Assembly (NCBI GenBank): GCA_029298735.1
Contig: JANSLP010000022.1
Span: 124,001-188,000, forward strand
Direction of reading: 5' to 3'
Length of the DNA: 64,000 nucleotides
Origin: Ophiostoma sp. CBS 140.51
Lineage: Eukaryota > Ascomycota > Sordariomycetes > Ophiostomatales > Ophiostomataceae
The position numbers and the translations under genes are program-made. Positions 56,201-64,000 of this stretch are shown in pieces. Below the pieces are notes generated by a model. That model was not told where the DNA came from. It was given only the letters and a program-made list of their open reading frames with translations, and did no database searches. Position 1 is the first letter of the stretch. The number at the start of each line of letters is the position of its first letter.

Positions 56201-58287
56201 CGGCACATCCGAAAACTCGAGCTCAGTGAGCATCTGGATCAGCGTTTTGCGGAGCGAGGGCACAATATACGCCGGGTTCTCGCGCGTCAGACGGCCAATC
56301 AAGCGGACGGCGACCTCGCGGATAGGGAAGTACTCGTCGTTGAGGGCGTAGAAGATGGTGCGGATGTTGTCGGCCTTGCCCAGATGGCGGTCGAAACGGT
56401 CGTCGAGGGCGTTGAGAACGGTGTAGCGGATGTGGGGCACAGGGTCAGACACACCGACTGTCAGAAGACGCTCCACGACGTCGCCAACAACCTGCATCGC
56501 GTGGTAGCTGTCCTGGTTGACAATAGGGTCGCGCAGGTACAGCTGGCAGCATGTCAGGGACGCGGCCTCACGAGTGTCTGGGTCGTCGTCCTCGACATAG
56601 CGCATAGCCACATCACGCACAAACTCGTTCAGGACGTGGCCCGAGAAGTCGAAGCAGCCCAGCGTGTTAAGGGCCAGCTTGACTTCGGACTTGTGCTGCT
56701 CAATGGCTGCGGCATCCTTGCCGGCATCCTTTGATGACGTCGTCGTCGTGACTGGAGCAGACAGGACGCCAGCACCCTGTGACATGGGGGCGCCAAGATG
56801 CTTGTATGGCTCACCACTCAGAACGAGGCTGATCATATTCAGCAGGCGTTCTTGGATGGTAGTCCGGACGGCCGGCACGTAGAACGCAATGTCGACAAGC
56901 GCCTGCGTCAATTTGGGCGTCATGTCGCAGGCAAATATGGGGTCCAGAAGCGCCTCCATGTACTTTGTGAGGGTCTGGCCGACGGCCACAGCAAGGCGGC
57001 TGATACAGTCGAACACGGGGTCAACGGACGCCTTCTTGCGGGCGTTAACGCTCAGTCCCTCCCGGATATAGATGAGAATGCCGTCGAGGTACGGCGCCAT
57101 GGCACTCTTGACGGCGTTGGCCACGCTGCCAATGGCGACAAAGGCGTCGTTGCGCTCCTTTTCGCGCTTGAGCATGGCCGACAGGTAAATCATGAACTGG
57201 TGTAGGTGGTTCTCGGAGAACTGCGTGGGCGCATAAATAGCAAGGTCGGGGATCAGCAGCACGGCCGTCTTACGGATCGTGGCGTCGCGGTGGTCCTTGT
57301 AGCGGGATACAATCTCACAAGAGTCGGTATAGCGGTGCTGCATAAACATGCCACCCTGCTCGAGCAGTTCCTTGAGGACGAGCATGGAGCCGTGGATGGA
57401 TTCGACCGTGTTCATCTTAAAACCATGGTGTGCCTCGTTGTACATCTTGTCCATGATGTTGTTCTTCATCTCGACGTCGCGCTCACTGATGATTTTGAAG
57501 CAGGCGCTGACGGACTCGGCGGACGTCACGCGGATAAGGTGGCGCTGGTCGCGGAGGCCGACCCAGATCCATTCGAGAATGTCGTTGACTTTGCCGTACA
57601 TGAGGGTGGGAGCGTTCCGTGCAATCTCGCGCAGGAGCAGAGCCGCGCTGTAGCGCCGCTCCTCGCTGCTGCCATCCTGCAGGAATTCGAGGGCCAGCTG
57701 CACGTCGGTGTCGACGAGGGACGACACAAGAGAGCCACCGCCTGGTCGACACAGTTTGCCAATGACAATGGCGGCTGGTTGCATGCAGTTGATGTCCTTG
57801 CCGGACATCAGTCGGGTGAGCGCGGACGCGAAGCGCGTGTATTTGACGGTGGCATCGACGCCCTCAAAGTCGACAAAGGCATCGAGGGCATAGATGCCGC
57901 CGAGCTTGTCGATTGTGTTGTCGCCCTGGAGCAGACTGCTGATTTTGGCCTGGACACTGGCCCAGTAGCCCTGGAAGATTTCCGGGCTCAAGTCTGTTTT
58001 GTCAGTGTTGGTGTTCTCCCGGCCAATTCGTTCTCCTCGCCCCATGCGTCGTCCTGTCCTTACCTCGTTGTGCAACTGCCACCAGCTCTCTAAGCTGTTG
58101 GGCAGCTCGTCTCCGTGCATCGTCGGTAATTGGCCTGTCGAAAGGAGGTTGCGGTTAGCAGTCGTCCGTCCATGCGTCATCAGCCATCATCGTTTGGGTC
58201 TCCTTTTCCATCCAAAACGTACTTGGACCGAAGCTCTTTAATCAACGCATCCGAGTTCAACTCCGCCGACACCTGTGGCGACGACAT
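50270..58287 (-). CDS. TOR: TOR phosphatidylinositol-kinase-related protein kinase
   Basis: TOR is the Ser/Thr kinase of TORC1 and TORC2 that couples growth to nutrients. Three exons (58223-58287, 58064-58134, 50270-57993) give 2619 aa; the joins yield IKELRSKPITDDARRRAAQQ and then VAVAQRDLSPEIFQGYW, as in the family. HEAT repeats fill the N-terminal half and a FAT domain follows (about 1290-1950). The FRB domain (about 2022-2120) keeps Ser in GLEEASRLYFG and Trp in LNQAWDVYYQVFRR, the residues that contact FKBP-rapamycin. Kinase motifs are HEDIRQDERVMQLFGL near 2190, LGLGDRHPSNLMLD near 2344 and HIDFGDCFE near 2363. The FATC end is HYIGWCSFW. Low-complexity insertions occur in FAT (about 1575-1655, with ERESKREREREREYHRRR), further Asn/Gly-rich spacers near 1705-1735 and 1835-1870, and a Gly/Ala/Asn-rich linker before FATC (about 2450-2545). 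A single TOR gene is usual in filamentous fungi. Confidence 0.97.
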
Positions 58288-59677
58288 GGTTGCCGACGCT
58301 GTCTATTGGTTGTTTTCGATCGAATCGAATCGTATCGTGTGAGAGGGGGTTGGGGGGGCCTCGTTCGTTCGCCTCCTCTTCAAAGCGATGCCGCCGCAGA
58401 GAATCGCATCCTCGACCCGCCGGGTACAAGGGTGGATGGCGTCGCGAAGAGGGAGAGAGGAGGGAGGCAGAGAGGAGTCGGCGTTCGTCGAGATGGAGAG
58501 GGGAGGTCAGTCGTTTCGTGAATCGTGGTGAGGAGATGCGGTCATAATATGCGGTCGTCGAGAGGATAAATCGGTATTAGGATGAAAGAGCACACCACCG
58601 AGTAGAGAGAGAGGATCGAGGGGGGTCTAGGTGAGGTGTCGAAAAGTGTCAGTCGTTGAAGCTCAAAATGTCAACGTTCGTGATGCGGGCACTTTTGGCT
58701 GCAGCGCGTTGTCGGGGGCCGTTGGGTAAAGAAAAAGCGGATACGACAGATGCGTGCAAAGGGACGACAGATATGCACAAGGGGAGGAGGGCGTGCAACG
58801 TACCGGAGTCGGGTGTGGTGGTGGTTGTGCGATGGAAAACACAAAAGGATGCAGTGACCGTCGTAAAGAGGCTCAAGAAGTGCGTTCTTAGTTCTAGAGT
58901 TTCGAACTGGGGCTTACTTTGTTCGTGGGCAGTCGAAGCTCCTGCCTCCTTGCGATTTGCCGGCCGTCTGCTGTGTGTTGGTTCGCTGGTTTCGCTGGTT
59001 TCGCTGGGTTGCTCTTTCCTCCATCGAACATAGCGTGCCCCCAGTCACCCCGTCATGTGCTCTCTTTCGCCCGATCGCCCGTTGCGGCAATAGCGGTTTT
59101 TTACGCCACGACGCACTTTACTAGGTCGCACCTGGCGAGTCGTTGGACTTCACACACGTCGTGTTGGTCGAGGATTTTGGCGTGTTTTGTCTGCAGGTGC
59201 CTGCACGCTAGCGCACAGTTGGACCTCTGCACCTTCCCACGTCGCCTCTGTTGTCCATACAAATGCTGAATTCAGAAGGAGCGCGACAGCACTGGTGGCG
59301 GGGCACCTTCCGCGAATTACAGCGGCCAAATCAGTGCCAAAGTCGTCGCAGCTGCTGCTTCTGGTGTCATATTACGGAGGTTTCCGTCTGGTTCCTTCCA
59401 GTGAATCCCCCTTTTTTCACCATTGCAGGCGCAATAATTCCAAACAGCGAACCAGACTCCACTCTAGATCTGTTGCAACTTGAAAGGGTCCCAGGAACCA
59501 CCCATTCGCGATATAAAGTCTTTTTCGGCCAGCATGATATCAACGTCAACTTTTCGCGCAGCACACACACCCAGGGTCTCGAACGCTCACTCCTAAGTAG
59601 CTTTTCCATACAAAAGCCTCTCCTGCTCCCAATTGAGCTCCTACACACTTTTTTGTTCCCCTTTTTCTGGCTTCAGA
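58288..59677. other. Shared divergent promoter, TOR / ERG27
   Basis: About 1.4 kb between two divergent genes. It is purine-rich near TOR (58430-58640). Open frames up to 149 codons show no domain. No RNA gene was recognised. Confidence 0.5.
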
Positions 59678-61239
59678 ATGCCCGCCGCCCCTTGGGATGA
59701 CGGCGCTGCCGCAAAACAGCTTTTTGTCCTTGTGACGGGAGCAAACAGGTAAACAACCCCGATGCTTTTATTTTCTATGTTCCTGGAGCTAACGACAGCA
59801 GCGGTATCGGCCTGGGCATTGGCCAGCGGATGATTGACGAGTTCGCTGCCGAACACCCGACCGCTTCCGAACACCTCATCCTCATCACGACGACTCGCAG
59901 CGCCGCCAAATCGAAAGTCACGACCGATTTGTTGCGGGAGTACCTACAGCTACGCGAGAACGCCGCCGCCACCAACCGGAACGCCATCCACTCGTCCCGC
60001 ATCCACTTTGCCAGCCTCGAGCTCGACCTCTGCAATTTGCCTAGCGTATACGCCGCTGCCGAACGTCTCCGGTCTTCACCGCTCTCCATCTACACGGGCG
60101 CCGAGACGAACGCCGCCTCGTCGCCGCACAAGATCCCACGCCTCGACAGCGTCATCTTCAATGCTGGCATTGGCGGTTGGACGGGCATTGGCTGGGGCAA
60201 CCTGGCGACCAATGTGCTCTACGACGGCATCCAGCAAGCCACAACGTTCCCGACGTGCAAGGCCTCGACGGGCGGTCTGCTGGTGGACCCGCTGACGGGC
60301 AAGGAGGTCAAGCATGCCGACGACACCAAGGCAGTGGGCGACAACGACGGTGTGCTGGGCCAGGTGTTTTGCGCCAACATTTTCGGTCACTATGTCTTTG
60401 CACATGCGCTGCTGCCTCTGCTGCATGGCACGGACGGCAAGAAGAGCTCGGCCATTGGCCCAGGCCCGGCTCGCATCATCTGGGAGAGCAGTGTTGAGGC
60501 TGAGGGCTGGCACAACCTATCGCTCGACGACTTCCAGGCTGTGCGCACCATTGCCGCCTACGAGAGCTCCAAGCGCCTAACGGACGTGCTGGCCCTGACG
60601 GCCGGCCTCAAGAGCGTCGCGCCTTACTCGGCATCCTTCTACAAGGATGACAGCAGTGACGAAAAGTCGAGCGACTCGACGATTGTCCCCGCCACCTACG
60701 TCACCCACCCGGGTGTTGTCTGCTCCACTCTCTTCCCTCTCAATTGGTTCCTCTTCGCCCTCTACAACCTCGCCATGTACATCTCCCGCTGGCTCGGCTC
60801 GCCGTGGCACCCCGTCACGGCCTACAAGGGTGCTGCTGCAGCTGTTTGGGTTGCGCTGCGGCCCACGGCGGCCCTTGACGCTCTCGACGGTCAGCACGTG
60901 AAATGGGGTACGGGCACAACGCGCGGCGGCACGACGCTCGTCAAACGGTCCGAGGTTGAGGGCTGGGGCTTCCGCGGCCTCGTAGGTGAGGAGACAACAG
61001 CTCCCACGATCGACTCGGTGACAGGCAAGGCGTGGCAGGAGGGCGGCGACCCGCTCGTGGCGTCGTTCCCCTACCCTGCCTACCTGCTCAACAGTCGTGG
61101 CCGCAAGTCGGGCGCTGCCAACCTGACGGCCGAGCGTCGGCAAGAGTTTGAGGTGCTGGGCCGGGACTGTTGGCGGGAGATGGAGCGGCTGCGTGTTGAG
61201 TGGGAGCAGCGTGTCAACAAGCTCAAGGAGAGCCAGTAG
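59678..61239 (+). CDS. ERG27: 3-ketosteroid reductase (ergosterol pathway, SDR family)
   Basis: Erg27 reduces the C-3 ketone of sterol intermediates during C-4 demethylation, with Erg25 and Erg26 at the ER. Two exons, 59678-59748 and 59802-61239, give 502 aa. The join recreates the SDR nucleotide-binding motif TGANSGIGLGIG at about residues 20-31. The acceptor is a tandem CAGCAG; use of the first AG would add one Ser (NSSGIG). Further SDR signatures are DSVIFNAGIGGWTG near 137 (the NAG motif) and the catalytic YxxxK as AAYESSKRLTDVLAL near 277. A hydrophobic segment near 335-357 (WFLFALYNLAMYISRWLG) could anchor the protein. It is longer than the 347-aa yeast enzyme, as usual in filamentous ascomycetes. 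It diverges from TOR. Another sterol-related SDR is the main alternative. Confidence 0.87.
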
Positions 61240-61825
61240 GGGGGTGTCTTTGAGCAGTACGCAAAAAAAGCGTGTAACCATATTGCTGCGATGATTTCTG
61301 TTCATTTGCAGCGCGTAATAATTTCTAGAACACATAGATGGGAAAGGGCAAACGTCCCCATGCTTCCATAGCAATAATCACTAATCGATAAATAATGAAC
61401 GCTGACACAAATTTGTAGAAGAATCTGAAAAATAATTTAAAATGTGAGTTCTAGGCTTATGGCAACAATTAAGTGCTTACACGTCGTATTCCGCACTTCC
61501 GTCTCCACGCAGACATGAAACAGGCCGAAGTTCCCGACAAACAGTTTAACGACACTCGTCTCGCAAGGCTGTGCCCAAGGCTGCCCTGGTAGGCAAGTAT
61601 ACACGCTCATAAAATCCAAAAAAAGAGATGGTGATGCAAAGGTAATAAGTTTCATAAATATCTCAACCTAAAAAACGCCAGGCTTCGAGAAAGGTATCTT
61701 ATATCCAACATTAAACGCGGGTGTCATAAATAAAAATAGGCGTCAAGAGGTCGAGAGTACATAACTAATCCAAAAAATAAAATTCAAAAGCGTCATAATC
61801 AAACCAGAAAAGAGGCTACACAAAA
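61240..61825. other. Convergent 3' region, ERG27 / MFS
   Basis: AT-rich 586-base gap between converging genes, presumably both 3' UTRs. No gene is seen. Confidence 0.6.
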
Positions 61826-63529
61826 TCATGCCTCGGTCGCGACCTCTGCGTGCCGCGATCCCACAGCCGCCTCATCTGACACAACACGTCGCAGCTTGAC
61901 ATGCTCGATGCGGCCGAACAGACCCAGGCACAGCGGCAGGGGCACCACTACCAGCGCCACAACCGCCTCAAAAATCAACGACTTCTTCATGTTGCGTGGC
62001 GGATTTCCGTCAGCACCGTCCCGCAGCGCGTCCGAGATGATAATAAAAATACCGCCCAACAACTGACCACCGCTCCACGCCAGCGTGGACGTCACTTCAG
62101 GACTGGCCGGGTGGGTGACTTCGACGAGGAACTCAACGGCCACGGGCACGAGCGTGAAAGACGCGGCGCCCAGGACGGCGAGGACCACATAGGGTCCCGC
62201 GAGGCCGCCCGAGTCGTGGGTCTCGGGCATCCAGATGAAGATGAGGTAGCTGATGGCGATAATGGGCACGGCAATCTTCATCGTCAAGACAAACTTCTTG
62301 GTGCGGTCGAGGATAGGCGATGTGATGGCCGACGACACCAGTCCAACAACAATGAGGACGGCGCCCGCAATACCGGCCTGGTCGTCTGAGTAGCCGTAAG
62401 GCAGCATGATCTGGTTGAGTAGCGATGAGATGGAGTTGAAGAAACCGACGTAGACAATGAAAGGGATAAAGACGAGCCAGAACTCGGCCGAGCGAGAAAT
62501 GTGGCGGATAGACTTGAGCAGCTCCAGCTTGGGCGTCTCGGCCGAGGGTGCGACCGGTGTAGGTGGCTTGGCGTAGACGAAGAAGGAGGGAACGCAACAA
62601 ACAGTGGCAATAATGGACACATAGAGCACCATGTTAGGAATGTCCTTGGGGCCGTAGACCCAGAAGGGGATAATGAGCTGGCCCAGGGCAGCACCAAAAG
62701 GGTTGGCCAAACTTGTCAAGGCCGTTGCAGCAACACGGCCACGGTTCGTGAACCACAAATCAGAGTAACGTGCGGGTGCCGCCAGCACAAAAGGTTGCGA
62801 CAGGCCGATAAAAATCTGGCCGAGCATAACGACACCAAAGTGGCCGCCAGACATGCCGTCCTTGGCCAGGTTCGAGCGTGTGCCGGCATAGCGAATCCAG
62901 TTGCCGAGGAACAGCAGCACGGCCGACGTCATCATAGAAGGGCGGGGGCCATAGTGCAAGACGTAGATGGTAACGGGCGTAATGAAAACAAAAGAGAACA
63001 TGAAGGCTGTGCTGAGCCAGTTGATTGTGCTCTCGGTTGTTCTGAAAAAGTCGGCGGCATCAGATGCGATGGGCGAGAACGTAAGCCACTAAGGGAGACA
63101 GGATGTCAGCACTTTGATATCAACAACACAATACGCCACTATAATTTGGCGGCCCCGGATTTTCTGTCCTTCGTCCCAATTAATGGTTGTTGCACTTACA
63201 TCCCAGCTGACAATGATATTGAGCAGTGTCAGTTGTACCAGTCCGAACCACCTCCGTTTGTACACCTTGTACTCGGTCACAGGCGCATTTGTCTCTGTGT
63301 TGTTGTCGCTCCCATCACCACTGCCAACATTGCGTGTCGTTGTGTTGCGGGCTTCTTCATCCTTGGCCACGTTCCCCTGCGACGACCGTTCCGCAAGCTC
63401 GACCTCGGCCTCGCCCGAATTCGTGCTGCGTGTGTACGGCGGTCCAACGTTGACCACAACATTACGGCCGCCACCCGTCGCACCGTCACTCTCGCCCTTG
63501 ATATCCTCCTTCCACGAGCTGTTGGCCAT
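61826..63529 (-). CDS. MFS transporter of the FLVCR type
   Basis: Two exons, 63200-63529 and 61826-63088, give a 530-aa protein with about 12 membrane segments. The first 90 residues are hydrophilic and rich in Asn, Gly and Thr. The membrane part opens with YKVYKRRWFGLVQLTLLNII, and the exon join gives VSWDWLTFSPIASDAADFF, then INWLSTAFMFSFVFITPVTI. Further family-like segments are FLGNWIRYAG, MLGQIFIGLSQPFVLAAPAR and DLWFTNRGRVAATAL. This pattern fits the feline-leukaemia-virus-receptor-like (FLVCR/DIRC2) branch of the MFS. Animal FLVCR proteins have been linked to heme export and to choline or ethanolamine uptake; the substrate of fungal members is unknown. The 111-nt intron has a GTAAGT donor and a CTTAG acceptor. 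The start context is ATATGGCC. A generic MFS drug transporter is less likely. Confidence 0.85.
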
Positions 63530-64000
63530 ATCTCGTTTTGACGTTCCTGTCGCTAATGCTGGTTTCCGTTGTTGTCCAAATTTAAGATCCGGGCTCCGTG
63601 TTACTGGCCGTCGCGTGACACGTCGTCAGCGGCGCCTCGATCTGCAGCGAACGAACTGACTGGCCGAATCTATTTCCCCTTGCGCCAGCGCTGTTTTTTG
63701 CTTGCTGCACTTTTTGGTGGCTTTTCTGTGCTGCTGTCCTGCTGGCATGTATTGGGGTGTTTGCAGGGTTGTTTTGGTGGCGTTTTCTCACTTGCGTCCG
63801 TTCCCGCTTCGGTGCGTCGTCGCGTGTCGTCTCGAGTGTTGCAAAGTGCAGTCAGTGATCGGGGGCTAGTTGTCGTCACTTCGTCGATTCGTTTGTCGTG
63901 TCTCTCTTTAGATCGTCTTCTCATCAACGTTGGCGAGGAAGAGAGACAGATGTGGAAGTGAAAGATCGACCAACGTGGGAAAGGGGAGATGGAAGTAGAA
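63530..64000. other. Right flank, upstream of the MFS gene
   Basis: This 471-base stretch holds the promoter and leader of the minus-strand MFS gene. A 130-codon open frame (63569-63961, +) has no recognisable domain and is T-rich; it is probably not coding. Confidence 0.5.

Noticed and set aside
9836..63529. A secondary-metabolite or other functional gene cluster
   Set aside because: No synthase, cyclase, P450 or pathway regulator is present; the genes are mostly unrelated housekeeping genes.

Overview
This is a piece of nuclear chromosome from a filamentous ascomycete (Pezizomycotina, most likely Sordariomycetes; no finer placement is attempted). Supporting signs are short spliceosomal introns (53-127 nt, GTRNGT donors, CTAAC-type branch points, YAG acceptors), GC-rich wobble positions in genes, pyrimidine-rich 5' leaders, long gene-free stretches and an ascomycete-type laccase ending in DSGL. 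No rRNA, tRNA, CRISPR array, transposase or reverse transcriptase gene was recognised.

Thirteen protein genes have a recognisable family or domain and two are hypothetical. Left part (0-24 kb): CHO2 phosphatidylethanolamine N-methyltransferase (-), a low-complexity basic hypothetical protein (+), translation factor eIF3g/TIF35 (-), a large PH-domain protein (-) behind a 6.2-kb gene-free block, and a TMEM184/Ost-alpha (DUF300) membrane protein (-) with four 5' introns including an 18-nt microexon. Middle part (25-44 kb): the N-terminal half of the bridge-like lipid-transfer protein Csf1 (+), an F-box protein (-) convergent with it, a mitochondrial ABC1/UbiB-like kinase of the Cqd1/ADCK2 type (-) divergent from holocytochrome c synthase CYC3 (+), a nucleolar NOP8-like RRM protein (+) and a two-transmembrane hypothetical protein (-). 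Right part (47-64 kb): a secreted laccase (+), the TOR kinase (-, 2619 residues), 3-ketosteroid reductase ERG27 (+) divergent from TOR, and an FLVCR-type MFS transporter (-).

The genes are mostly housekeeping and do not form a biosynthetic cluster. Several act on membranes and lipids (CHO2, CSF1, ERG27, CQD1-like, perhaps the FLVCR-like carrier), and two divergent neighbours serve the mitochondrial respiratory chain. Gene models here were rebuilt from splice signals plus family alignment from memory; exon joins are stated in each entry. The most notable points are a CSF1 reading frame that stops at about half the usual family length, a hidden 30-nt last exon in CHO2, a frame-preserving intron in CYC3 between heme-binding CP motifs, a tandem CAGCAG acceptor inside the ERG27 nucleotide-binding motif, and low-complexity insertions in TOR.
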